Assembly (NCBI GenBank): GCA_017744365.1
Contig: JAGIBL010000001.1
Span: 1,175,416-1,239,415, forward strand
Reading direction: 5' to 3'
DNA: 64,000 bases
DNA from: Nocardioidaceae bacterium
GTDB taxonomy: Bacteria; Actinomycetota; Actinomycetes; Propionibacteriales; Nocardioidaceae
The translations under genes were made by a program, and so were the position numbers. A model generated the notes under the pieces. That model did not search any database and was not told the origin of the DNA. It saw only the letters and a program-made list of their open reading frames with translations. How positions within the stretch are numbered: the first letter of the stretch is position 1; the number at the start of each line of letters is the position of its first letter. Of this stretch, positions 22,077 through 30,906 are shown piece by piece.

Positions 22077-23894
22077 ATGCCATCCGCGTCCCTGCGCCGC
22101 GTCGTCCTGGCCGCGCTCGCGGCCACCGCCATCTCCGGCACGGCGGCCCTGCCCGCCGACGCCGCCGTGACCTGTGGCGGCAAGCGAGCCACCATCGTCG
22201 GCAACGCCCAGGCCAACGTCCTGCGCGGCACCCCGCGTGCGGACGTGATCGTCGGCGCCGGCGGCAACGACCGGATCTACGGCGGCGGTGGCAACGACCT
22301 CATCTGCGGCAGCGCCGGCAACGACCTGATCGACGCCGGCCCGGGCCGCGACGTGGTGCGCGGCGGCACCGACAACGACGTCATCAGCACCGGCACCGGT
22401 ACCGGCGACGTCGCCTACGGCGAGGCCGGCATCGACAAGATCACCGTCCGGGCCACCAGCGCGAGCGCGTTCGGCGGACCCGGGATCGACCGGCTCGTGT
22501 CCACGGCCGACAACGCCCTGCTCTCCGGTGACGACGCCAACGACACCATCACCGGCGGCCCGTACCGCGACCGCATCTCGGGCGGTCGTGGTGCGGACCG
22601 GATCCGCGGTGGCTCCGGCAACGACGTCATCGACGGCGGCGCCGACCGCGACGAGGTGCACGGCGACGGCGGGAACGACCGGGTCAGCACCGGCGGCGGC
22701 GCCCACGACTTCGCCTGGGGCGAGGCCGGCGCCGACACCATCACGCTCGCCGCCTTCGGCGCGGCCGGGTTCGGTGGGCCGGGCAACGACACCATCGTCT
22801 CCAGCGTCGGGAACACCCTGCTCGACGGCGGGGACGACGACGACGTGCTCGCCGGTGGTCCGGCGTACGACATGGTCGACGGCGGCCCGGGCGCGGACAC
22901 CGCCACCGGTGGCGGCGGACGCGACGAGGTGCACGGCGGCCCCGGCGACGACCACCTGGGCTCGGGAAGCGGCTCGAACGACTTCGTCTTCGGCGAGGAC
23001 GGCGACGACGAGATCGACGTCGCCGCGCCCGGTGGGCTCGGCCGGGGCGGGCCCGGAAGCGACACCCTGTGGACCTCGGTCGGCGGCGTCCTGCTCGAGG
23101 GCAACGAGGACGACGACACCCTCGACGGCGGCGCCTACCTGGACAACCTCGACGGCGGCGACGGCAACGACGCGATCTCCGGCCACGAGGGCGACGACAG
23201 GATCGACGGCGGCGCCGGCAACGACGTCATCAACGGGGACGACGGCGCCGACACGATCTCGGCAGGGGAGGGGACCGACTTCTGCTCCGGCGGCGGCGGC
23301 ACCGACACCTGCGACGGCGGCACCCCGGGCCCGCAGGAGAACACCCCGTCCGACCCGGACGTGTGCGACGAGACCGTCGAGACGATGGTCTCGTGCCGGG
23401 TTGGGTTCCCGGACCGGCTCACGGTCAGGCTCGCGGGGTACAGCGACTACAAGCCCGCCGGCACCCACACCGAGCACACCACCTGGACCGCGAGCGTGAC
23501 CCTGGTCAAGTACGGCGAGCTGGAAGGTCACGAGCACTACCGGATCGAGTCCGGGTCGGGCAGCTTCGACGTCACCGGCAACAACGACGCCTGCTCGATC
23601 AAGGGCAGCGGCGACATGGACGGCAGCAAGCTCTGGGCGCTGCTCGACCTGGACACCGTCAACGGCACCTACTACTGGGAGTTCCGTGGCGAGGAGTTCG
23701 CGCCGGTCACCTGGACGTGCCCGACCGAGTCGTTCCCGACGACGGCGACCATGGCGATCGGCAACGCGGTCCCCAGCGCGACCTGGGACCCGCTCTCCCC
23801 GCAGCTGCACGTCGACGGCACCGACGACGCCGACTTCGGCAACGACGTCACCGAGCACTGGACCTGGTCGATCGAGCCCGCTCCCGCGGCCTGA
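22077..23894 (+). CDS. Secreted RTX-type calcium-binding repeat protein
   Basis: A 605-residue exported protein. A Sec signal peptide of about 31 residues ends at ALPADAA, followed by VTCGGKRATIVGNAQANVLRG. The region to about residue 430 is built of hemolysin-type nonapeptide repeats (GGxGND/GGxGxD), which form parallel beta-rolls binding Ca2+. The C-terminal 170 residues are a separate domain with four or more Cys and aromatic-rich strands, probably disulphide-bonded. No catalytic motif is visible. GAGAGGAAACTCC precedes the ATG. It lies 28 bp upstream of another secreted repeat protein. Confidence 0.9.
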   Translation: MPSASLRRVVLAALAATAISGTAALPADAAVTCGGKRATIVGNAQANVLRGTPRADVIVGAGGNDRIYGGGGNDLICGSAGNDLIDAGPGRDVVRGGTDNDVISTGTGTGDVAYGEAGIDKITVRATSASAFGGPGIDRLVSTADNALLSGDDANDTITGGPYRDRISGGRGADRIRGGSGNDVIDGGADRDEVHGDGGNDRVSTGGGAHDFAWGEAGADTITLAAFGAAGFGGPGNDTIVSSVGNTLLDGGDDDDVLAGGPAYDMVDGGPGADTATGGGGRDEVHGGPGDDHLGSGSGSNDFVFGEDGDDEIDVAAPGGLGRGGPGSDTLWTSVGGVLLEGNEDDDTLDGGAYLDNLDGGDGNDAISGHEGDDRIDGGAGNDVINGDDGADTISAGEGTDFCSGGGGTDTCDGGTPGPQENTPSDPDVCDETVETMVSCRVGFPDRLTVRLAGYSDYKPAGTHTEHTTWTASVTLVKYGELEGHEHYRIESGSGSFDVTGNNDACSIKGSGDMDGSKLWALLDLDTVNGTYYWEFRGEEFAPVTWTCPTESFPTTATMAIGNAVPSATWDPLSPQLHVDGTDDADFGNDVTEHWTWSIEPAPAA

Positions 23895-23922
23895 CCATCA
23901 GCGACGACGAGAAGGACGAACC

Positions 23923-25617
23923 ATGAAGACCCGAGCCACCCTGCTCACGCTCGCCCTCGCGGCCCTGACCTGCCTGCCCGCGGCCGGCCCCGCCCAGGCG
24001 GCCGGCACCGGCCCGTACTTCGTGGCCGACCTGAGCCCGGGGAGGGGCGGCATCTCCGTCGACACCGGCGCGGTCGCCACCCTCGGCAGCCGGCTGTTCT
24101 TCAACGCCTGGACCGCCGAGACCGGCAGCGAGCTGTTCGTGACCGACGGCACGACGGCCGGCACGCACCTGGTCAGCGACGCCCTGCCGGGCACGGGCGG
24201 GTCCAACCCGCAGCACCTGCTCGCGTTCGGCGGCCGGATCTACTACAGCGCGCAGGACGACGCCGGGGACACCGAGCTGTGGACCAGCGACGGCACCGCG
24301 GCGGGCACCACGCGACTGCTCGACCTGAATGCCGCCGGGAGCAGCCGGCCCGACGACCTGGTCGACCTCGGGGACCGGTTCGCCTTCGTGGCGAGCGCCG
24401 ATGCCTCGGGCGATCCCGAGCTCTGGACCAGCAAGGGCACCGCGGCGACGACGGTCCCGGTCACGCAGACCGATCTGTCCTCGATCGACGCCCCGGTGCG
24501 GCTGGGCTCGAAGGTCGTCTTCGAAGGCGCAGCCGACGTCGGCAGCGAGCCGTACGTCCTCGACCCGGCCACCGGGAAGGTCACCCTGCTGCGCGACATC
24601 AACCCGGGCACCAGCGGCTCGCTGCCGTACGCGCTGCACCGCGAAGCCGTCCTCGGAGGCCGGCTCTACTTCGCCGCTTGGGGCGGGGACGCGCAGGGCA
24701 CCGAGCTGTGGCGCACCGACGGCACGCCGGAGGGCACCGAGCTGGTCGAGGACATCGACCCGGGCGCCGGCAGTGGCAACCCGTCCGGCTTCTGGGTCGC
24801 CGGGAACGCGCTCTACTTCGGCGCGCGGAACGACACCGGGGGGCAGGAGCTGTGGCGCACCGACGGGGCCACGACGGCCCTGGTGCGCGACATCGCCCCA
24901 GGTGCCGCGCACTCGGGTCCGCAGCCGGGCACGACCGTGGGCACCACGATGCTGTTCAGCGCCACCACCGAGGGGACCGGCGTGGAGCTCTGGGCCAGCC
25001 AGGGCACCGCGGCGAGCACGCACCAGGTCGCGGACATCAACCCCGGGCAGGGGAGCGGGATCACCAACAGCCAGCTGTTCCGGGTCGGCTCGGCCGTCTA
25101 CTTCTCCGGGTACGACGGCGAGACCCACGGCGAGGAGCTCTGGCGCAGCGACGGGACCGCCGCCGGCACCCGGATGGTCGGCGACGTCGGCGCCGGGGCG
25201 ACCTGGGTCGACCTGCTCGGCGCCACCGCGACCACCGTCTTCTTCACCACCAACGACGGCGTGCACGGGATGGAGCTGTGGGCCTACCGGCCGCCGGCCC
25301 CGGTCCCGGCTCCGCGGGTGGCGACGACCACCCGGGCCCTGCCGGCGTCGTGGTACTCGAGGACGAAGGCAGCGCGGAAGCGGATCGTGGTCCCGGTGCG
25401 GGTCGGCGCGTCCGGCCGGGTGCCGCAGGGCCGGGTGGTCATCAAGCGCCGCGGCGTCGTCTGGGGTTCTGCCACGCTGGTCTCCGGGGTCGTGAAGGTG
25501 CGGCTGACCCGGCCGCTGCGGCCCGGCCGCTACACCGGCTTCACGGCGACGTACGGCGGAAGCAGCACCTGCCTGCACTCGGTCTCGGCTCCGTTCCGGA
25601 TCGTCGTACGACGCTGA
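23923..25617 (+). CDS. Secreted ELWxxDGT-repeat protein with C-terminal Ig-like domain
   Basis: A 564-residue exported protein. The signal peptide (about 26 residues) ends PAQAA. Seven to nine repeats of about 50 residues contain ELWxxDGTxxGTxLVxDI, for example ELWTSDGTAAGT and ELWRTDGTPEGT; this repeat likely folds as a beta-propeller. The last 100 residues look like an Ig-like/Big domain with VVPVRVGASG and GRYTGFTATYGGS. It is probably displayed at or released from the cell surface; the ligand is unknown. ATG 23923 follows GAGAAGGACGAACC. Likely co-transcribed with the RTX gene. Confidence 0.9.
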   Translation: MKTRATLLTLALAALTCLPAAGPAQAAGTGPYFVADLSPGRGGISVDTGAVATLGSRLFFNAWTAETGSELFVTDGTTAGTHLVSDALPGTGGSNPQHLLAFGGRIYYSAQDDAGDTELWTSDGTAAGTTRLLDLNAAGSSRPDDLVDLGDRFAFVASADASGDPELWTSKGTAATTVPVTQTDLSSIDAPVRLGSKVVFEGAADVGSEPYVLDPATGKVTLLRDINPGTSGSLPYALHREAVLGGRLYFAAWGGDAQGTELWRTDGTPEGTELVEDIDPGAGSGNPSGFWVAGNALYFGARNDTGGQELWRTDGATTALVRDIAPGAAHSGPQPGTTVGTTMLFSATTEGTGVELWASQGTAASTHQVADINPGQGSGITNSQLFRVGSAVYFSGYDGETHGEELWRSDGTAAGTRMVGDVGAGATWVDLLGATATTVFFTTNDGVHGMELWAYRPPAPVPAPRVATTTRALPASWYSRTKAARKRIVVPVRVGASGRVPQGRVVIKRRGVVWGSATLVSGVVKVRLTRPLRPGRYTGFTATYGGSSTCLHSVSAPFRIVVRR

Positions 25618-25714
25618 GATCCGCCGAGTCATCCTCGCCGAGTAATGGGAGAGGGGTCTCGCCCGTCTGTCGTGCAGTGCCCGCTGTGGGCGTCGTACGA
25701 CGGAAGGAAGAACC

Positions 25715-25993
25715 GTGGTCGGACTCGTGCTCTGGACCGTGATCGGTGGTGTGGTCATCGGCCTGCTCGGCAAGCTGGTCGCCCCCGGCGACCGGGACAA
25801 CGTGCCGCTGTGGGTGACGGTGATCTGCGGTATCGCCGGGATCCTGGTCGGCAACCTGCTCTACGTGGGCCCGTTCAACGGCGCCGCGAACACCCCCGGC
25901 GTGGACTGGCTCCGGCACGTCCTCCAGGTCGGCGTCGCGGCGGTCGCGGTGATGGTGGCGGCGGCGGTGCTCGGCAGGCGGGCCCGCCGCTAG
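25715..25993 (+). CDS. GlsB/YeaQ/YmgE family stress-associated membrane protein
   Basis: A 92-residue protein with three hydrophobic segments and the family pattern VIGGVVIGLLGKLVAPGD...WVTVICGIAGILVGNLL, so a small integral membrane protein of the transglycosylase-associated/YmgE group. These are often general stress proteins, but function is not established. The family fold is duplicated Gly-rich helices. GTG 25715 has GGAAGGAAG immediately upstream (25702-25710). Monocistronic. Confidence 0.9.
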   Translation: MVGLVLWTVIGGVVIGLLGKLVAPGDRDNVPLWVTVICGIAGILVGNLLYVGPFNGAANTPGVDWLRHVLQVGVAAVAVMVAAAVLGRRARR

Positions 25994-26041
25994 CGAGAGC
26001 GGGGAGGGTTCGCGGGGCCGGTCCACGGGTACCAGGACCGC

Positions 26042-26266
26042 ATGACCGAGACGCCTCGCGAACCCGCCTCCGCCGCGGAGGAGGAGCACGTCCGGAGCCG
26101 GGCGGAGCTGCTGCCCGAGGAGCGCGCCGCCGGCAGCGACGACCCGCAGGCCCAGGCCGAGCAGATCCTGCACGAGTCCGAGGAGCGCACCGAGCACCCC
26201 GAGGAGACCGAGGCGGAGTCGACGCAGACATCGACGCCCGACCAGCGACCTTCCGAGGAGCCGTAG
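26042..26266 (+). CDS. Small acidic hypothetical protein
   Basis: A 74-residue, very acidic and Glu/Ser/Thr-rich protein (EEEHVRSRAELLPEERAAG, HESEERTEHPEE), predicted to be largely disordered. No known domain. Codon use fits the genome and the ATG follows the GlsB-like gene by 48 bp. Similar small acidic proteins are widespread in Nocardioides-type genomes, without assigned function. Confidence 0.7.
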   Translation: MTETPREPASAAEEEHVRSRAELLPEERAAGSDDPQAQAEQILHESEERTEHPEETEAESTQTSTPDQRPSEEP

Positions 26267-26290
26267 CGCCTGTTGCTCGTCGCTGTATCA

Positions 26291-26359
26291 GGGCGAGCGG
26301 ATCCTCCCTCTGGAGTGCAGAGCCCGGCAGCGGGCCGGGCGGACCAAGGGAGCAACCTC
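26291..26359 (+). promoter_or_regulatory. Structured 5' leader with candidate SD-sequestering fold, copy B
   Basis: Matches the leader at 18191-18251: CCTCC (26303-26307), a 7-bp hairpin GCCCGGC/GCCGGGC with a 5-nt loop (26322-26328 and 26334-26340), then GGACCAAGGGAGCA with GGGAG at 26348-26352. The spacing from GGGAG to ATG is 7 nt in both leaders. Stem bases differ from copy A but pairing is kept. Confidence 0.5.
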
Positions 26360-26788
26360 ATGTGGGACCCGGACAACTTTCCCGGCGCTGACAACGTGCC
26401 GTGGCAGCTGCTCATCAGGGCGCGGTTCGTGCACGAGCTCGATGCCGTGATCGCCTCGACCGTCGTGCACCACGTCGCCGCGGTGGCCTCGGTCGACGCC
26501 ACCCGGACCGTGGCCGGCGCCGCTCAGAAGGCGATCGCGCACGCGAGCCGGGAGCAGGCCTCGCCCGAGCAGCGGGTGGCGGCTTTCGACGCCGCGATGG
26601 ACTTCGACGACTGGTGCCCGACCCGGCCGCGCCCGTGGCCGTGGCCCGGCCCGCGGCGTGACTTCGCCGAGCTGGCCGACCCGATCGCCGACCTGGTCAT
26701 CACCAAGGCGGCCGAGCTGGTCAAGGTCGGCGGGTCCGAGGCGCTGCAGCAGACGCTCGGTGCCGCCCTGGCCGAGGTCGCGGGCTGA
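26360..26788 (+). CDS. Hypothetical protein behind the shared leader
   Basis: A 142-residue soluble protein of unknown function. It starts MWDPDNFPGADNVPWQLLIRARFVHELDAVI, is mostly helical, and has a Pro/Trp-rich segment (TRPRPWPWPGPRRDF) in the middle. A C-terminal helix pair with LADPIADLVITKAAELVKV follows. No catalytic motif is seen. ATG 26360 is favoured by the leader-borne GGGAG 7 nt upstream; an in-frame GTG/TTG extension would read through the leader hairpin. The shared leader is the best clue that it is controlled with the PAS/receiver protein. Confidence 0.7.
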   Translation: MWDPDNFPGADNVPWQLLIRARFVHELDAVIASTVVHHVAAVASVDATRTVAGAAQKAIAHASREQASPEQRVAAFDAAMDFDDWCPTRPRPWPWPGPRRDFAELADPIADLVITKAAELVKVGGSEALQQTLGAALAEVAG

Positions 26789-26862
26789 GACCGGTGCCAC
26801 GTCGCGCCGCGCCCGGCCCGGGACGGGTGGGGGATGTCGGCGCGGCGTGGCACCATCGACCC

Positions 26863-27291
26863 GTGAGCACGCCGACGACCGATGCGCAGCGGCTGCGCGA
26901 CCTGGCTCTGCTGCGCCAGGTCCGCGACCGGATCGACCGGGAGTACGCGCAACCGCTCAACGTGGAGGCGCTGGCCCGGGGCGTGCACATGTCCGCCGGG
27001 CACCTGAGCCGGGAGTTCAAGCGCGTCTACGGCGAGTCGCCGTACAGCTACCTGATGACCCGGCGGATCGAGCGGGCCAAGGCGCTGCTGGACCGCGGCG
27101 ACCTGAGCGTGACCGAGGTCTGCTTCACGGTCGGCTGCCAGTCGCTGGGCACGTTCAGCACCCGGTTCACCGAGCTGGTCGGGATGCCGCCGAGCGTCTA
27201 CCGCGACCAGGCTGCCGGCGCCACCGAGGGCATCCCGTCGTGCCTCACCAAGCAGGTCGCCCGGCCCCTGCGCCGCCCCGCGACGAATTGA
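26863..27291 (+). CDS. AraC family DNA-binding protein (HTH domain only)
   Basis: A 142-residue protein consisting almost wholly of the double HTH of AraC/XylS regulators: LNVEALARGVHMSAGHLSREFKRVYGESPYSYLMTRRIERAKALL, then VTEVCFTVGCQSLGTFSTRFTELVGMPPSVYR. There is no ligand-binding domain, so it resembles the short MarA/SoxS-like type, which act through their abundance. GTG 26863 begins 7 residues before the first helix. No target gene is evident nearby. Confidence 0.92.
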   Translation: MSTPTTDAQRLRDLALLRQVRDRIDREYAQPLNVEALARGVHMSAGHLSREFKRVYGESPYSYLMTRRIERAKALLDRGDLSVTEVCFTVGCQSLGTFSTRFTELVGMPPSVYRDQAAGATEGIPSCLTKQVARPLRRPATN

Positions 27292-27433
27292 CATCTTTGG
27301 ACATTTCCGCGCCGCTTGCGGCGGAAAAAAACTGACCTCTCGAGGTCCGCTCTTTCACCACCGCCCGGGCATTCGGTGTTGACTTCCCACGCGTCCAGCG
27401 GGTCCCCGCCGGACCTGACGAGGGAGGTTCACC

Positions 27434-27856
27434 ATGATGCGACGCGTCCTCGCGACCGTCCTGCTCGTTGCCGGTCTGACGGCCCTGGCCGCTCCGGCGT
27501 ACGCGGAAGGCAGCTTCACCAGCTACATGCGGGGCTGGCTCACCGGCCTCGAGACCCGGAGCTGGGACGACAAGAACGCCGACGACGTCTCGACGCGGTT
27601 CGGGGCGAAGGGCTGCTCGTACGACACCGGCAAGGACGTCGGCTCGATCGCGATGGAGCTGAACCGCAACGACACCTGGACCCCTGACGAGCACTACGGC
27701 ACCAAGACGGTCGCGTGCAACAACTCGACGGTGACCACGGTCGGCTGGGGAGACAAGGGCAAGGGCAACTTCGACATGACGCTCAAGCTCATCGACGGCC
27801 GGGTCACCTCGTGCTGCGGCAAGCTCGACGTCGACTACGTCAAGGTCTCCTACTGA
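27434..27856 (+). CDS. Small secreted protein, unknown function
   Basis: A 140-residue protein with a Sec signal peptide of about 24 residues ending PAYAEG. The mature part has four Cys (GCSYDTG, ACNNS, SCCGK) likely forming disulphides, and many Asp/Lys/Thr residues, ending DVDYVKVSY. GAGGGAGG sits 7-8 nt before the ATG (27434). It lies 19 bp upstream of the ABC ATPase gene and so may be a secreted substrate or partner of the downstream membrane complex. Confidence 0.75.
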   Translation: MMRRVLATVLLVAGLTALAAPAYAEGSFTSYMRGWLTGLETRSWDDKNADDVSTRFGAKGCSYDTGKDVGSIAMELNRNDTWTPDEHYGTKTVACNNSTVTTVGWGDKGKGNFDMTLKLIDGRVTSCCGKLDVDYVKVSY

Positions 27857-27875
27857 GGCGCGGCACCGGCGCACC

Positions 27876-28613
27876 GTGAACCTGACCTTCGAGGACGTCC
27901 GGTACTCCTACCGGCGGCGTGACCGGCCGGTGCTCGACGGCCTGCGGCTGTCGATCCCGGCGGGACGCACGATCCTCCTGGGGCCCAACGGGGCAGGCAA
28001 GTCCACGCTGCTCGCGATCGCTGCCTCGGTCCTGCCCCTGGGAGAGGGCCGAGGCAGGGTGGCGGTCGACGGCGTCACTCCCGACCGCCGGGGGAGCCGC
28101 GTGCGCTTCCGGCGACGCGTGGCGTGGATGCCCCAGACCGTGACGCCTGCGGCCGGAGTCACGGTGCGACAGCAGGTCGCTCTGCACGGATGGCTGGCCG
28201 GCATGCCCCGGACCGCAGCCTGGACCGAAGCACGGAGGGCGCTGGTCCAGGTCGGGCTGGAGCAGCTCGCCGACGCCCGTTCCACCCGGCTCTCCGGAGG
28301 CCAGCGTGCTCGCATGGGTCTGGCCCAGGCACTCGTGCACGCCGCGGACGTCCTCCTGCTCGACGAGCCGACGGCCGCGCTCGACCCGGACCAGAAGGAG
28401 GCCTTCGTCTCGCTGCTCGCCCGGGTCTCCGGCGACAAGGTGGTCGTGGTCTCCAGCCACGACGTGAGCGATCTCGAGGCGAGCTACGACCGCGTCGTGG
28501 TGCTCGAGGAGGGCCAGGTCAGGTTCGAGGGACCGACTGCCGCCTTCCTCCGGAACGGCGCTGAGACCCGGCGGCCTGTCGACGCCTACCGGGCCGTGCT
28601 GCGACGGTCATGA
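27876..28613 (+). CDS. ABC transporter ATP-binding protein
   Basis: A 245-residue ATPase with Walker A GPNGAGKSTLL, a Q-loop at MPQTVTPAAG, signature RLSGGQRARMG, Walker B VLLLDEPTAALD and a switch His in VVSSHDVSD. The type is that of exporter or membrane-remodelling systems with separate permeases (CcmA/ABC-2-like). GTG start. It overlaps the next gene by 4 nt and forms an operon with two membrane proteins. Confidence 0.93.
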   Translation: MNLTFEDVRYSYRRRDRPVLDGLRLSIPAGRTILLGPNGAGKSTLLAIAASVLPLGEGRGRVAVDGVTPDRRGSRVRFRRRVAWMPQTVTPAAGVTVRQQVALHGWLAGMPRTAAWTEARRALVQVGLEQLADARSTRLSGGQRARMGLAQALVHAADVLLLDEPTAALDPDQKEAFVSLLARVSGDKVVVVSSHDVSDLEASYDRVVVLEEGQVRFEGPTAAFLRNGAETRRPVDAYRAVLRRS

Positions 28614-29842
28614 GCGGCCTCGATCGGTGGTGGCTGTGGCGCACGCAGAGCACGGTCGTGCTGAGCCCGGTGCTCGTCGTGCTCGGGTGCCTGGTGTCGC
28701 TGAGCAACGCTGACTACGCGGATCCGTACTGGCTGGACCTGTCGTCGAAGTCGACGGTGTCCGTGCTCTTCCTCGCGCCCGGCTTCGCCGCCCTCGCCGC
28801 CTGGGACGGCGCGCGCTGGCGCCGCCTGGCACCGGCAGCGGTCCGGTCCTGGATCGCCCTGCTCGCCCTCTGCCTCAGCGCCGTTGCCCTGGCCACGCTG
28901 CTCACCTTCGCGATCACCCTGCTGGTCCTCGACGTCCAGGTCCGTCCGGCCGGCGGAGCGCCGCGGCTGGACGTGCTCGCGCTCGGTGTCCTGGTGGTGA
29001 GTGCGTACGCTGCCGTCGGGTTCGTTCTCGGCCGGTACCTGCCCCGCCTGATCGCCGCGCCGCTGGCGTTCGGCCTGGTCTGGGGGTGGGTCGCCTTCAC
29101 CCCGGCAGTGCAGCCGTTCTGGATGCGGAACGTCACCGGCAACCTCGGGACGTCCTGCTGCGCGCTGGACGTGGAGCTGGTCCCGCTGGCTCTGGTCGCC
29201 CCGGGGCTGCTGGCCGTGGCGCTGCTGGCGAGCGCCGCCGTGGTGCTCGCCTGGTCGTGGCGCCGTGCGGCGTGGGTCGTCGCGGCCCTGCTCGTCGCGG
29301 GATCGCTCGCCGCCGCGGCGAGCATGATGAGACCGGTCGGCGCCGATCCGGTCCAGCGTCGTACGGGCTCGCAGGTGTGCGTGACCGCCGGCTCACGCAG
29401 CTTCTGCGCCTGGCCCGAGCACGACGGCAGGCTCCGGCGCGCCGCGCCCAGCCTGGGCCGCACGGCGCAGCGCCTCGCGGCGACCGGGCTCGACGTGCCA
29501 CCGCGACTGCGCGAGAGCACCAGGGCGCCGGGTGGGTGGTCCTTCAGCCTCGGAGGCGGCAACCCCGACCAGTGGGGGAAGACCCTCGCGGTCTCTCCGC
29601 TCGACGAGCTCCCGCCCCCGTGCACCGACCGGACCGGCGGCGTCTGGCCGGCGGGGGAGAACCTGGAGCTGGCCGGCGCGTGGCTGCTCACCGCCGGCGG
29701 CGCCGACGAGGCCTTCGCGGCCGAAGCGCAGGGGGCGTCGCTGCGCCGGCTGCGCGAGCTGCGCGCGCTGCCGGTCGGCGACCAGGTGCACTGGTACGCG
29801 CGCGCCTACGCCGCGATGCAGACCTGCGAGCCCGTGTCGTGA
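28610..29842 (+). CDS. ABC permease-like membrane protein with extracytoplasmic domain
   Basis: A 410-residue protein. The first 240 residues contain about six hydrophobic segments (for example STVVLSPVLVVLGCLVSL and LVAPGLLAVALLASAAVVLAW). The remaining 160 or so form a soluble domain with Cys at VCVTAGSRSFCAWPEH and in two later places, pointing to the extracytoplasmic side. This mixed layout is typical of unassigned actinobacterial ABC partners. It has no recognised name. Overlaps at both ends (ATGA, GTGA) tie it to the ATPase and the next membrane protein. Confidence 0.75.
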   Translation: MSGLDRWWLWRTQSTVVLSPVLVVLGCLVSLSNADYADPYWLDLSSKSTVSVLFLAPGFAALAAWDGARWRRLAPAAVRSWIALLALCLSAVALATLLTFAITLLVLDVQVRPAGGAPRLDVLALGVLVVSAYAAVGFVLGRYLPRLIAAPLAFGLVWGWVAFTPAVQPFWMRNVTGNLGTSCCALDVELVPLALVAPGLLAVALLASAAVVLAWSWRRAAWVVAALLVAGSLAAAASMMRPVGADPVQRRTGSQVCVTAGSRSFCAWPEHDGRLRRAAPSLGRTAQRLAATGLDVPPRLRESTRAPGGWSFSLGGGNPDQWGKTLAVSPLDELPPPCTDRTGGVWPAGENLELAGAWLLTAGGADEAFAAEAQGASLRRLRELRALPVGDQVHWYARAYAAMQTCEPVS

Positions 29843-30435
29843 CGGGCCTGCTCCGGGCGACCCGCATGCCGATCCTGGGGAGCGTGGCGCTCGCGACCGG
29901 CGTGCTCAGCGGCCTCCTGCGCGGGGCAACCGCACCCGTGCCGAGCCTGAGCCTCGGTGCCGTCTCGCCTGTGCCCGTGGTGGCGGTGATCGCGCTCGTC
30001 CCGGCGATCGCCGTGACCTGGGGATGGTCCGGCTTGGGCTGGGAGGCGACGGCCGCGGCCGCCAGGAGCACCTGGCTGCTCGTCGCACCGCTCCTGGTGA
30101 CCAACCTGGCCGCCTTCGCTCTCGGCTCCTGGCTCGTCGGTGGCTCCGGGTCGCTGCTGGAGAGCGGCCGGAACGCCTGCGGCCTGCTCGGCCTGGCCCT
30201 CCTGGGCTGCCTCGCCCTGGGTGAACGCGGCGCGGTCGCGGTACCGACCGGATACCTGCTCGCCGCCTTCCTGCTCGGCCGGGGTTCCGGTCGCAGCGAG
30301 CCGTGGTGGTGGGCCTGGGTCCTCTCCGACGGCGGCAGCGTGGTGGCTGGGGGCTCGGCGATCGCCCTCCTTCTCGGCGGCGTGCTCGTCCTGCCGCGGA
30401 TCCCCGTGGCGGTCCTGCGCCGCGGGGAGCGCTGA
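29839..30435 (+). CDS. Second membrane protein of the ABC operon
   Basis: A 198-residue hydrophobic protein with about five to six membrane segments (VVAVIALVPAIAVTWG, LLVAPLLVTNLAAFALGSWL, SAIALLLGGVLVLP) and almost no polar loops. It is probably a further permease subunit. The GTG at 29839 overlaps the preceding stop (GTGA). There is no family I can name. Order secreted protein, ATPase, permease, permease suggests a dedicated export or lantibiotic-immunity-like machine, by analogy only. Confidence 0.72.
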   Translation: MTGLLRATRMPILGSVALATGVLSGLLRGATAPVPSLSLGAVSPVPVVAVIALVPAIAVTWGWSGLGWEATAAAARSTWLLVAPLLVTNLAAFALGSWLVGGSGSLLESGRNACGLLGLALLGCLALGERGAVAVPTGYLLAAFLLGRGSGRSEPWWWAWVLSDGGSVVAGGSAIALLLGGVLVLPRIPVAVLRRGER

Positions 30436-30490
30436 GATGGGTCAGGAATCGAGAAGCGCCCACCGCGCGGGCGCCACTAGCGTGACGGCC

Positions 30491-30904
30491 ATGGAGATCA
30501 CGATTCACTACGCGTTCCTGCCGCACACCGACGGCGAGGCCGCACTCGCCTTCTACCGCGACACCCTGGGCTTCGAGGTCCGCCAGGACGTCGGCTACGA
30601 GGGCATGCGCTGGCTGACCGTCGGCCCGCCCAACCAGCCCGGCACCGCCGTGGTGCTGCACCCGCCGGCCGTCGACCCGGGGCTCACCGAGGACGAGCGC
30701 GCCACCATCCTCGAGCTGATCGCCAAGGGCAGCTACGGCAGCGCACTCACGCTGGCGACCGACGACCTCGACAAGCTGTTCAAGAAGCTGGTCGACAGCG
30801 GCGCCGACGTGCTCCAGGAGCCGACCGACCAGCCGTACGGCGTGCGCGACTGCGCTTTCCGCGACCCGACCGGCAACCTGTTGCGCATCAACGAGGTCCG
30901 CTGA
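30491..30904 (+). CDS. VOC (glyoxalase/bleomycin-resistance) family protein
   Basis: A 137-residue protein with the paired beta-alpha-beta3 VOC fold: FYRDTLGFEVRQDVGYEG, then DDLDKLFKKLVDSGADVLQEP and FRDPTGNLLRINEV at the end, where the conserved Glu coordinates metal. Variants include dioxygenases, isomerases and drug-binding proteins; no substrate can be named. ATG 30491 is chosen as the residue run before it is not conserved. It precedes the PNPOx-like gene by 2 bp. Confidence 0.88.
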   Translation: MEITIHYAFLPHTDGEAALAFYRDTLGFEVRQDVGYEGMRWLTVGPPNQPGTAVVLHPPAVDPGLTEDERATILELIAKGSYGSALTLATDDLDKLFKKLVDSGADVLQEPTDQPYGVRDCAFRDPTGNLLRINEVR

Positions 30905-30906
30905 GC

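Noticed and set aside
27304-27331. GC-rich hairpin followed by a run of A
   Set aside because: On the plus strand the homopolymer is A, not T, and on the minus strand the T-run precedes the hairpin, so it is not an intrinsic terminator on either strand.
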